DNA of 64,000 nt from an uncultured Eubacteriales bacterium (GTDB lineage Bacteria > Bacillota > Clostridia > Christensenellales > Aristaeellaceae), in contig CACWZP010000009.1 of NCBI GenBank assembly GCA_902765395.1, positions 26,712 to 90,711 of the forward strand, given 5' to 3'. This document shows positions 17,560-28,900 of the stretch, in pieces; within the stretch, counting starts at the first letter, position 1, and every line of letters starts with the position of its first letter. The translations under genes and the position numbers were made by a program. The notes under the pieces are model-generated. The model made no database searches, was not told the origin of the DNA, and saw only the letters and a program-made list of their open reading frames with translations.

Positions 17560-18939
17560 ATGGGCGGATTTCACAGACGGCGCGGCCTGCGCCAAGCGGC
17601 GGCGCTGGGCGCGGCCGCGGCTGCGTGCGCCCTGCCGGCCCGGGCCGAGGCCGCCGAAACGCTGTCGCATTTCATTCAGCGGCACTATCTGGAGTCGCTG
17701 GGGGTGCTCCCGGCGCTGGTGCTGCTGGCGCTGCTTTGGATCATCGTTGGCGTCGACCGGTACATTCGCCCCGATTTGAAGCGCACCATGCGGATCATCA
17801 TCGCCGTGCTGCTCAGCCTGGTGGCCCAGAACTACCTGGAATACCGGCTGGCCGCGGGGGAGCTCCGGTGGCTGGCGCGCACGCTGCTGTCCATCTACGG
17901 ATACGCGGCGCGGCCGGCGATCCTGGCGCTGTTTCTGAAGGTGATCGCGCCGCAGAAGCGGCTTAAGTGGGCCTGGGCGCTGGTGGGCGTGAACGCCGCC
18001 GTGTACGCCACGGCGCTGTTTTCCCACATTTGCTTCTGGATCGACGGGAAGAACCACTATCATGGCGGCCCCCTGAGCGGCATGTGCCTCTGGGTCAGCC
18101 TGATCCTGATGGCCTGCTGGTTCTGGATGATGGCCCGGATGTTCCATCCGCAGAAGCGCCGGGAGACCTGGGTGCCGGTGCTGGCGCTGGCGCTGATCCT
18201 GGCGGCGCTGGCGCTGGACGGCAACGTGGGCGCCCTCGACCAGCCCATATCCTACCTGACCATCGCGGCGGTCATCAGCTGCCTGGCCTGCTATATCTGG
18301 CTGCACCTGCAATTCGTGCGGGAGCACGAGCAGGCCCTGATGGCCGGGCAGCGGGTGCAGCTGATGCTGAGCCAGATCAAGCCCCATTTCCTGCACAACT
18401 CCCTGGCGGTGATCGCGGAGCTCTGCGACAGCGATCCGCAGCTGGCCAAGGCCGCCACGGTGAAGTTTTCGAAGTACCTGCGGGGCAACATGAACTCCAT
18501 CGACGCGGCGCGGGCCATCCCGTTTGAAAGGGAGCTGAGCCACACGCGGCTGTACCTGGAGATCGAGCAGCTGCGCTTTGAGGACGCGCTGACCGTGCGC
18601 TACGACATTGCCTGTACCGATTTCAGCATCCCCGCGCTGACGGTGGAGCCGCTGGTGGAGAACGCCGTGCGCCACGGCGTGCGGGAGAACCCCGACGGCA
18701 GGGGCACGGTGACGATCCGCACCCGCCGGCTGCCGGACGCCTACGAGGTGTCCGTGGTGGACGACGGTCCGGGCTTCGACCCCGACCATGTCCCGGACGA
18801 CGACAGGCCCCACGTGGGCATCGAGAACGTGCGCCAGCGGCTCGAGCAGGTCTGCGGCGGCACGCTGGACATACGCTCCGCCCCGGGCGAGGGCACCACG
18901 GCCACGATCCGGCTGCCCAGGGACGGCGCGGGACAGTAA
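17560..18939 (+). CDS. LytS/YehU-type sensor histidine kinase
   Basis: 459 residues. The N-terminus ends its first hydrophobic stretch at 'LPARAEAAE' and may be a signal or first helix, followed by six further membrane helices to about residue 265. The kinase core is of the His_kinase (LytS) type: phosphoacceptor His in 'SQIKPHFLHNSLAVI', N-box 'PLVENAVRHGV', G-box 'DDGPGF' and a second Gly-rich 'GEGTTATI'. ATG 17560 follows GGAGGGGGG. The cognate regulator starts 32 nt after the stop. The input signal is unknown; the multi-helix sensor suggests a membrane or lipid-proximal cue. Confidence 0.9.
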   Translation: MGGFHRRRGLRQAAALGAAAAACALPARAEAAETLSHFIQRHYLESLGVLPALVLLALLWIIVGVDRYIRPDLKRTMRIIIAVLLSLVAQNYLEYRLAAGELRWLARTLLSIYGYAARPAILALFLKVIAPQKRLKWAWALVGVNAAVYATALFSHICFWIDGKNHYHGGPLSGMCLWVSLILMACWFWMMARMFHPQKRRETWVPVLALALILAALALDGNVGALDQPISYLTIAAVISCLACYIWLHLQFVREHEQALMAGQRVQLMLSQIKPHFLHNSLAVIAELCDSDPQLAKAATVKFSKYLRGNMNSIDAARAIPFERELSHTRLYLEIEQLRFEDALTVRYDIACTDFSIPALTVEPLVENAVRHGVRENPDGRGTVTIRTRRLPDAYEVSVVDDGPGFDPDHVPDDDRPHVGIENVRQRLEQVCGGTLDIRSAPGEGTTATIRLPRDGAGQ

Positions 18940-18971
18940 AACGCGGATATACCAACGACGGGAGGTACGCC

Positions 18972-19769
18972 ATGCTGATATACGCCATCGACGACGAGCC
19001 GCGCCTGCTGCGGGCGCTGCACAAGGCCATCGAAAGGGCGGAGCCCCGGGCCGAGATCATGGACTTCCCCCTGGCCACCGAGGCGGTACGCGCCATCGAG
19101 GCGGGCGGGCTGCTGCCGGACATCGTGTTTTCGGACATCCGCATGCCCCGGATGGACGGCCTGGCGCTGGCCAGGCGGCTGAAGACCCTCGCGCCCCGGG
19201 CGAAGGTGGTGTTCGTCACGGGCTACGAGGAGTACTCGCTGGACGCCTACCGGGTCCACGCCAGCGGCTACATCACCAAGCCCGTGGAGGTGGAGCGCGT
19301 GCGCGAGGAGATCGAGAACATCATGCCGCCCCGGCCGGAGATGCCGGAGGGGCTGTGGGTGCGCTGCTTCGGGCCCTTCGAGGTGTTCTACAACCGCGTG
19401 CCGCTGGCCTTTGCCCGCCGCCAGACCAAGGAGCTGCTGGCCTTTTTGATCGACCGGGAGGGCGGCAGCTGCACGGCGGAGGAGATCGTGGCGGCGCTGT
19501 GGGAGGACGAGGACAACCTCGCCGCCGCGAAGGCGCGGCTGCGCACGCTGATCAACGATCTGAAGAACGCGCTGTCGAAGGTGGGCATGGGGGACGCGCT
19601 GGTGCGCCGCAGCGGCCAGCTGTCGGTGCTGCCGGACCGGATCCCCTGCGACTACTACGCCATGCTCAGTGGCGACGCGCGCTGGTCGGGAACGTTCTAC
19701 GGGGAGTATATGTCCCAGTACAGCTGGGCGGAGGCCACGCGGGGCCGGCTCAGCTTTCGGAACAATTGA
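18972..19769 (+). CDS. Response regulator with SARP/BTAD-like DNA-binding output
   Basis: 265 residues. A receiver domain (1-120) has the acidic pair 'DDE', the phosphoacceptor Asp in 'FSDIRMPRMDG', the Thr in 'FVTGYEEYS' and the Lys in 'YITKP'. From about residue 130 there is a winged-helix Trans_reg_C-like domain 'FGPFEVFYNRVPLAFARRQTKEL' (split around position 145), 'AALWEDEDN', and a C-terminal segment 'YYAMLSGD..GEYMSQYSWAE' that recurs in Clostridial regulators of this class. LytS-type kinases normally pair with LytTR outputs, so this output is a variant pairing. It ends with a strong terminator. The giant surface-protein genes are the nearest downstream candidates for control. Confidence 0.9.
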   Translation: MLIYAIDDEPRLLRALHKAIERAEPRAEIMDFPLATEAVRAIEAGGLLPDIVFSDIRMPRMDGLALARRLKTLAPRAKVVFVTGYEEYSLDAYRVHASGYITKPVEVERVREEIENIMPPRPEMPEGLWVRCFGPFEVFYNRVPLAFARRQTKELLAFLIDREGGSCTAEEIVAALWEDEDNLAAAKARLRTLINDLKNALSKVGMGDALVRRSGQLSVLPDRIPCDYYAMLSGDARWSGTFYGEYMSQYSWAEATRGRLSFRNN

Positions 19770-19800
19770 CGATAAAAATAGGGTATTTTTGTGATTTACG

Positions 19801-19828
19801 GAAGGAAACGGCGGTTTCCTTCTTTTTT
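19801..19828 (+). terminator. Intrinsic terminator of the two-component operon
   Basis: Nine-bp perfect stem GAAGGAAAC/GTTTCCTTC with a GGCG tetraloop and a T6 tract (19823-19828). A weaker 5-bp GGGCC/GGCCC hairpin follows at 19829-19844. Confidence 0.88.
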
Positions 19829-19885
19829 GGGCCTTTTACGGCCCTGGATGGGTGGTTTTTGAACGTTTTTGTTCGCCGGATCAGG

Positions 19886-19891
19886 TATAAT
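19886..19891 (+). promoter_or_regulatory. Probable -10 box of the giant surface-protein genes
   Basis: Perfect TATAAT in an AT-rich stretch, 79 nt upstream of the ATG. At 17-nt spacing the -35 position (19863-19868, ACGTTT) is poor; a TTGAAC at 19859-19864 is too far (21 nt). A missing -35 is compatible with an activator, and a regulator gene lies immediately upstream. Confidence 0.5.
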
Positions 19892-19969
19892 AAATAAAAT
19901 ATGGAAAAATATGCCCTTTTGCGGTTTTGAGTGACGCGGACGGCCCCGCGCATACAGGAGGAAGAGATC

Positions 19970-22900
19970 ATGAAGCAGACGATGAAGCGGACACTGGCGC
20001 TGTTGATGGCGCTGTTGCTGGCCCTGCCCTCGTTCGCTCTGTCGGAGGATTATGCCCCGGCAGTGGAGGACGCGGCGGAGGAGTTGGAAGTCATGCTGGA
20101 TGATCTCGACGCCGGGGACGACGAGGCTGATGACGCGATCGAGGACGTCGACGCGGAAGGCACCGTGCCGGCGGGGTATGTCCGCGTGCGCCTGGCCGTG
20201 ACGCCCGAGGACGCCGCTGTGGCCGTGCTGGACCTGGCCACCGGCGAGGCCATCGAGCCGCAGGCGGACGGCGGCTGGCTGCTGGTTCCCGGCGTGTACG
20301 CCTACAGCGCCTTTGCCGAGGGCTGCGCGCCGGTGGAAGAGGAACCCTTTGAGGTGCCGGAGGGCGGCGAGAACTTCGAGCTGGAGATCGCGCTGGAGCC
20401 GGCGGAGGAAGTCTCCGAAGAGAGCGCCGAGGAAGCCACCGAAGAGCCTGCGGAGGAGATCACAGAGGAAGCCACCGAAGAGCCCGCAGAGGAGATCGCA
20501 GAGGAAACCGCAGAAGAAACGAACGAAGAACCCGTGGAAGAACCCGCAGAGGAAACCGCAGAAGAAACGAACGAAGAACCCGTGGAAGAACCCGCAGAGG
20601 AAACCACCGAAGAAACGATCGAAGAGCCCACAGAGGAAATCACAGAGGAACCCGCCGAAGAACCCACAGAAGAGCCTGTTGAGGAACCTGCGGAAGAAAC
20701 CGCTGAAGAGCCCGCGGAAGAGATGACTGAAGAGCCCATCGAGGCTGCCGCGGAGGAACAGATCGTCGAGGAGGAGCCCGAAGCGCTCGAGGCTGTGGAG
20801 GCCGTCGACGCCATGGAGGCCGCCGTTCGCGTGATCGTCGCGGTCCGCCCGGAGGACGCCGCCGTGGAGATCCGTCCCGCGGATTCGGACGAGGCGCTCT
20901 CCCCGGAGGAGGACGGCGCCTGGCTGCTCATTCCCGGCGAATACGTCTACAGCGCCTACGCCGAGGGCTGCGAGGCCGTGGAGGACGTTCCCTTTGCCGT
21001 CCCGGAGGGCGACGCGGACTTCGCGCTCGAGATCGAGCTTGCGCCGCTGGCCGTAGCCTTTGAGCAGACGCTGGTGGTGGATGACGTGGCCGTGACCGTC
21101 GCCGCCGAGCCCGGCGCGTTCCCGGCGGACGCGGCGCTCTCCGTGGAGAAGGTGCCCGTGGTCCGGCAGGCGGAGGCGGACGCCGCCGTGGACGAGGTGC
21201 GCGGGGACGAGAAGAACGTGGCGGTGTCCTACACCTTTGACATCAGGGTGCTGGACGCCCGGGGCGTCGAGCTGCAGCCCGCCGAGGGCTTCAATGTGTC
21301 GGTGTCCTTTGCCCTGGCCCACGCGGCGGATGAGAACCTGGAGGCCAGCGTCTACCACATCACCGAGGACGACGCCGGCGAACTGACCGCCCAGGCGCTG
21401 GATGCGGTGGAGGACACCGCGGAGCAGACCGTCACCGCGGAGACCGACGGCTTCTCCCTGTATACCGTTGAATTTACCTACGATTCCCTGCAGTACGTGC
21501 TGCAGGGCGGCGAAAGCGTGCCTCTGAACACGGTGCTTCGCGCCGTGGGCCTGGCGGGCGAGGCGGAAAGCGCCTCCGTCAGCAACGATGAGCTGTTCTC
21601 CGCGGCCTTTGAAGCGGGGGAGTGGACGCTGGTCTCCCACCGGCCCTTCACCACCGAGGAGTGGCTGAAGGTGGTCATCGGCGGCGTGGAGTACGAGATC
21701 ACCGTGACGGACGACATCAAGTTCGTCAGCGCCACCTGCTATGTGAACGGCGAGGCGAAGACGGTGCAGGCCGTGCCGGTGACGGAGGAGCTCACCGAGC
21801 TGAACAAGGATGTCAGCGAATGGTATGTCCTGAACAATAACGTGACCTTTGACAAAGACACGCGGCTCAAGATCCAGGGCGACATACACCTGATCCTGAA
21901 GAGCGGCTATACCCTGACGGCGAAGAAGGGCGTGCGCCTGGCCCAGGGCAACAGCCTGACCGTCTATTCAGACGCTGCCGCAAACGGCACCGGCGCGCTG
22001 ACGGCCAGCCTGACCGGCAACACCGGCCATGCCGGCATCGGCGGCGACATCCAGGAGAGCGGCGGCGACTTCACGCTGTACGGCGGCGTGGTGACCACCA
22101 CCGGCGCCACCGACGCGGCGGGCCTGGGCGGCGGCGACGGTGGCTGCGGCGGCGTGGTGCGCATCTACGGCGGCACGCTGACGGCCAACGGCGGCCGGCA
22201 GGGCGCGGGCATCGGCGGCGGCCTCAGCGGCAGCCAGGGCGGCGCCGTCACCATCTGGGGCGGCACCGTGACGGCCAAGGGCGGCGCCTGCGCCGCAGGC
22301 ATCGGCGGCGGCGAGAACTTCGCCGACGAGCGCGGCAATGAGGAATTCGGCGGCAACGGCGGCGTCGTGAACATCTGGGGCGGCACCGTGACGGCCACCG
22401 GCGGCACCTATGCCGCGGGCATCGGCGGCGGCCAGTACGGCGATGGCGGCACGCTGCGCATGGGCGGCCAGTGCACCATCACCGCCACCGCCGGCGCCAA
22501 GTCGAAGCGGGACACCAACGGCATCCAGGCCATCGGCCGGGGCGAGCTCTCCACCAACGAGGAACGCTATGGCGGACCGCAGACCGAGGGCAGCGTGGTG
22601 TTTTCTGGCACCGCTGCCGTAAAGGCCGGCCAGACGGCAGCGTCGGCTGCGGACATGCCCGCCTACAGGCGGCTGGAGGGCTGCCGCATGCCCTACGCCC
22701 AGATTGAATCCAGCGGCTCGACGGCCCATCCCGTCTCGGCCACCATCAACTATGTAAACGAGAAGTACAAGCCTTCCATCGACGTGCAGGATGCGTCCGG
22801 CAAGTCCATCTCCCAGGCCAATGCGGGCGAGGAGTTCAAGGTGGTCATCACCCTGGACAGCTGCCAGGTGGAGCGCCTGACGGCCACCTATACCCTCGAG

Positions 22901-25900
22901 GGTGAACAGCAGACGCTTGAACCTGACGGCGACGAGCCCGAGAAGGTATACGACGGCAACGGCGTGCAGACCCAGGAGATCTACACCTTCACCATGCCCT
23001 TCTTCGTGGACGACGGCGTGGCGGTGGACGCGAAGGTGATGGGCAAGCAGTACAACATCACCGTGGGCACGATCACTACGGAGGGCGAGGAGAGCACTAC
23101 CGGCGGCAACGTGACCATCCTGGTGAACGACAGCGAGTATGTGCAGTCGCACAAGGCCATGGAGGAGGATCGCGTCTGGATCTCCGTCTCTCCCTATATC
23201 GGCGGGGACTACTTCGTCCAGAGCCTGACGGTCATCGGCGTCACCAGCGGCAGGAGGATCGCCTATCTGGAGAACGACTACTTTGAAAACATGACGAAGG
23301 GCACCACCGAGGACCTGTGGTCGTTCTGGATGCCGGGCGAGGACGTGGTCGTCACCGCGAACTTCAAAAAGGGCGTGGGCTATATCGCCCTGAACGGAAA
23401 AAAGAAGGTGCAGCGCTACTTCACAGAAATCACGGCGAGCTCCAGCGACCTGAACCTGAACGGCCTCGGCGTAGGCGGGGGCTGGTACGTGGTGCGGGGC
23501 ACCGTGAACATTTCCAACCGCGTGAATGTCACCGCCGACGTGAACCTGATCCTGGCCGACGGCGCGACGCTGAACGCCGAGGACGGCATCTTCGTGGCCA
23601 AGCGCACGGGCGGCCGGCTGACCGTCTGGGCCCAGTACCGCGGCACGGGCAAAATCAGTGCCGACGCCACGGACACCCACTGGGCCGGCATCGGCGGCAA
23701 CGAGCGGGACGACGGCGGCAGGATGACCTTCAACGGCGGCATCATCGAGGCCTACGGTGGCACGGACGCCTCGGGCATCGGCACCGGCGACAACGGCGAG
23801 TGCGACGAGATCTATATCAACGTGCCCAAGGGCAAGCCTGACGGCTTCACCTACGTCACCGCCTATGGCGGTAAATACGGCGCGGGCATCGGCGGCGGCC
23901 AGGACCGCAACAACAAGTATACCGAGATCAACGGCGGCACCGTGAAGGCCTACGGCGGCAGGAGCGGCGCCGGCATCGGCGGCGGCGAGGGCGGCGGCAA
24001 CGAGAAGATCGTCATCAACGGCGGCGATGTCTATGCCAAGGGCGGCGCGTTCGGCGCGGGCCTGGGCGGCGGCGAGGTGGAGTATGGCGGCGGCTTCGGC
24101 GGCACCGTGGAGATCCACGGCGGCAAGGTGGAAGCCGTCGGCGGCGAGCACGCGGCGGGCATCGGCGCGGGCGAGGACGGATCCGGCCTTACCTTCACCA
24201 TGACCGGCGGCGATGTGACGGCCACGGCCGGCGAAGGCGCGGCGGGCGTCGGCGGCGCCAAGGACAAGCCGGGCGGCACCGTTTCCATCACCGGCGGCAA
24301 AATCGTCATCAACGCCGACTGCAACTCGGCCATCGGCGGCGGCGCGGGCAACGGCAGCAACGGCTCCCTGAGCCTGGGCCCCAACATGACCGCCTGGACG
24401 AGCACCAGCTACAGCAGCGACTGGGTCCGGTCCCCGGGCGGAAGCAGGGTGTACAACGTCCAGCACAAAAAGTATGCCTGGATCCAAGAGTGCGATCACG
24501 ACGGGAAGACCTATCAGACCGTGGACGATGAGACGCACTACATGGAAGCCTGCCAGTGGTGCATCATGGGCGGCAAGTACGAGCCGCACGTGTGGGGCGG
24601 CAAGAACAACGCCGTCTGCAGCCTGTGCGGCCTGGATCTCTATCGGAAGATCCATGTCCCCAACACCGACAGGATCATCGTGGAGCTGTTCCTGGGCGAC
24701 AAGCAGATCCCGGTGGACGTCTACGAAAAGAATATCGTCGGCGGCGCGCTGAAGAACAGCGAGATCACCGTGAAGGTCACCCCCCGGGAGGACTATCGGC
24801 TCACGGGCGAGAACGCCTTTATCAAATACAACACCACCGAAACGATCAACGTCACCCGGCAGCCGGACGAGGGGGACACCCAGGTCTATACCTTCACCAT
24901 GCCCGCTTTCGCCGTGGTTCTGAACTTCGGCGCGGATTTCGCCCACTACGTGGCCCAGGTCAATACCTGTCTGGTGGACGACAAGGGCGCGGTGATCGAC
25001 GGGAACCCCGTGAACCGGATACGGATCACCGGCACCAACTGGGGCAACTATAACTTCGGCACCTATACCTATACCAGCAAGGGCGCCGAGACGCTCGCCA
25101 TGATCGTCTATCCCAACAGCGGCTATGTGGTGAGCAAGGTGGAGGGCTTCCGCCGCAATGCCGACGGCTCCAACGGGGAAAGCCATGCCGTGGAAAAGAC
25201 CTCGCTGAACCACTACAGGTTCAAGCTGAACGACGGCGACGTGAACATCGTCGTCACGTTCAAGGAGTCCAAGCGGGGCTACGTCTATCACGTGCTGCAG
25301 CAGATCGACGCAAACGGCGCGCTGAGCTGGCCGGACGAGCAGGATGTGCAGATGCTGAGCAAGCAGGCCGCGGGCGTCTACCAGGTGCCCCGCACGCCGG
25401 CCTATGAAGTGGTGCCGGACGGCATGGGCTCCTGGGATTACAATATCGCGGGCTATCGCGTGGGCGAATACAGCAGCAGCGGCCCCGCCAAAGTGCTCGA
25501 GCCCGGCCCGGTGACCGACAACGAGACGATCTACGCCGGCGACATCACCATCGAGGAAGACGGCGAGGACCTGTATATCTACTTCACGCTGGACGAAGAG
25601 CCCCTGAGGCTGTACAAGAAGCCTTACGAAGAATACTGGCCGGAAGAGCTGGATAATCCCGCGAACTATGAGGAGCTGCAGCTTTACGTGGGCATGCCGG
25701 TCAAGGCATATCTGGAAAAGAACAACAAGCAGGCCAGCAACAATGGCGTAACCGAGGACTATGTGTGGGCGCTGCCCAAGGAGGTCGGCAAGAGTACCGT
25801 CATACTGTCAAACAGCGTGACCATGCCCTCCAAGGGCCCCCTGTCCCTGTTCCCGTACAAGTCCGCGTCCAAGGTCATCGTGCGGCTGGATCTGGGCGCG

Positions 25901-28900
25901 TATGACGCTCAGGTGAATGGTTACCCGGGGAACGAGTATTGGGATGAATATGACGGCGATTATCCCAGCTATCACAGCGAGGAGGGCAAGCCGTGGAAGG
26001 CGGCCACGATGGCGCGCCTGACGGATGCCCAGGGCGAGGAGATATACGGCCGGGCCTTCGTCGTCAAGCTGGGCGAGACCCTTCCCGAGCAGATCCTGGA
26101 GGCCATGTACGGCGCGCACCGGCCCGGCTACAAGCTGGAGGGCTGGTACACCAGAAAAGAGAACGTAAAGTGGGAGCGCGAATGGGGCGCGACAGAGGAG
26201 TACTTCAATTCTTCCCTGCAGCACAATATCAACGGCGACAAGTACTATGTCATCACGCTGAAGGCGAATTGGACCGTGCGCGACGCGACGGTGGAGTTCA
26301 ACCCGGGCGCGGGCAGCTTGAAGGATGGCGCGGTATCGTCCTATGTCATCAAGGAGGGCGAATACTTTACTTCCATGCCGAAGGCGATCCCGCCCTACGG
26401 TTCCCAGTTCCGCAAATGGACAGACAAAAACGGGGATAGTGTCACCACAAACACCTATTACAGCAGCAACTTCAACAACGTTACTGAACTGGTGGACACC
26501 GCCGACCCGGACGCCACGAACACCATCCTGCTAACGGCGGAATATATACCGTGGGGAACAGTGACCAGCAGTATCAGGTTCACGGACTCGGAAGATACGA
26601 CGGCGGAGGACTACGCCTCGATCAACATAGCGATTCCGGCGGACCGGGAAAATGCCGTGTACAGGGCGGTCGCGAAGCTTCAGTCGGGCAAGTGGACCAC
26701 CACGATGTATGACCAGCAGGGGAATGTTGTGGGGACTCCGTTCGATCTGCCCGACAGGGGGCGACAGAACTTCCTGGGCTGGAGCTCCACACCGAACGGC
26801 ACGCCCCAGACCTCTGTCGAAATATCCTCCAGGCGCGACATTGAGAGAGACAGGCCCTATGCGCCTGACACCAAGCCCAGCTTACTTTACGCCCGCTGGT
26901 CGGAGCCGAAGTATGCCCTGACGCTGAACCTGGACGGCGGCACGCTGCCCCAGGGCATCTCCGTGCAGAGGGAGTACGCCGTGGGCGAGACCCTGCCGAA
27001 GGACAGCGCGGGCGAGACCCTCTCCTGGGCGGACATCGCGCCGGTGCGGGAGGGCTATGACTTCTTGGGCTGGGAGCCGGACGTGACGCAGTACAGCGCC
27101 ATGCCCGCCGAGGACCTGGCCGCCACGGCGCAGTGGGAGCAGCACAAGTACAGCATGTTCTTCGTGTACGGCGACAAGAAGGAACCCTATGTCATCAAGG
27201 CCGTCGCGGGCGCGGATATCTCCGCCCTGCTGCCCGGGGAACCGGTCTGGGAGGACGACCCGGAGACGATGCAGCCGGACGAGCTGGGCAAGGCGCACCT
27301 GTTCGGCGGCTGGTATCCCGAAGATCCGGTGAGCGTCATGCCGGACGAGGATCGGGTGTATATCGCCAAGTGGATCGAAGAGCCCCAGAAGCCGGACGCG
27401 CCGGAGGTGGACGGGAAGACCTGCACCACGCTGACCGTGAAGGCGGAGGCGGGCCAGGCATACCGCCTGGCGGGCGTGAACGACTGGACAAAGCCCACCG
27501 GAGACACGCTGACGTTCAAGGGGCTGACGCCCGGCCGGACGTACAGCGTCGAGACCTATATCCCCGCCGTGGAGGGCAAGAACCTGGATTCCCAGGTGTC
27601 CGACGCGACGGTGGCGACCCTGCCCAACGCCGTGGCCGTGCGGCTGGACGTGGGCGGCTACAACTATGCCGCCCAAAAGAGCACGACGCTGCGCGGCGAC
27701 TACTGGGACGCCGACTGGCCGACCTATTCGACAGCGGACGGCGACGTGTACTTTGAGGAGAATGACGCCAGCCTCAAGCTCTCCTTTATGGTGGACGAGG
27801 GCGCTTCTATCGACGCGGCGTCGCTGAACGTGTGGCGCGAGGGCCATGAGCTGGACGGCTGGTTCGCCAAAGGCGGCGAGGGTCAGCAGTGGACGGAGCA
27901 GTCCACCGCCAGCGCGGAATACTTCGACGATGCCACCAGAACCGCCACCAGCGCCGAGGGCTTAGAATATACCTATCACATCATCACGCTCAAGGCGCGA
28001 TGGTCGCTTCGCGATGCCATAGTGGTATATGAAATGAACGGCGGCGTGAAGCCGGTTGGAATGCCGGAGACCCTGGCCGCGAACGGGCGGATCACGCTGA
28101 CTGAGCCCACTTGCGATAAGGACGGCAAGCTTTGGGACTTCGTGGACTGGACGGACGAAAACGGCCAGCACTATAAGGCCGGGGACGCGCTGACCTATGA
28201 CAGCATCTCGCTCGTTTCGCCCGTCGACCGGGGCGGCAACGTTCGGGACGACGAGGGCAAGCTGGAGCCGAACGTCATCCGGCTGACGGCGAACTTTGCG
28301 CTGCGGCCCGCCGTGACGGTCACGGTGCACTTTGAGACCGACGGCGGCAATGCGATTCCCGTGGACGGCGGCGAAGAGGGCCCCGCTGACTTTACCGTCA
28401 CCATTCCCGCGGGCGAGCCGACGGCGGACTTCTATATCTCCGAAGAGGTCGACGGCTTCACGCTGAAGAGCGGCGAGGACAGCGCGGCCTATTACCCGAT
28501 CTCCAAGCAGGGCCACAGCTTCCGCGACTGGTACCTGGACGATGAGTACAGGAACATCTTTGCCAACCCCATGACCATCGGCCGAGAGAGTGCGGGCGAG
28601 ACCATCCATATCTATGCCAAGTGGGCCGTGGTGGCGTTCACCATCCGCTTTGACACGCAGGGCGGCAATGCGATCGAGCCCATCACCCAGGACTACGGCA
28701 CCCCGGTCACCCGGCCCGCCGACCCGGTGAAGGAACACCACACCTTCAAGGGCTGGGCGGTGGAAGTGGATGATGATAAGCTTAAGCCGCTGGATGAGTT
28801 CCCGGCGACCATGCCCGGCTATGACCTGTGGCTGGTCGCGGACTGGGAAGTGAACCAGTATGGCGTCACGCTGAAATACAATGACGGTCAGACGGCGGAC

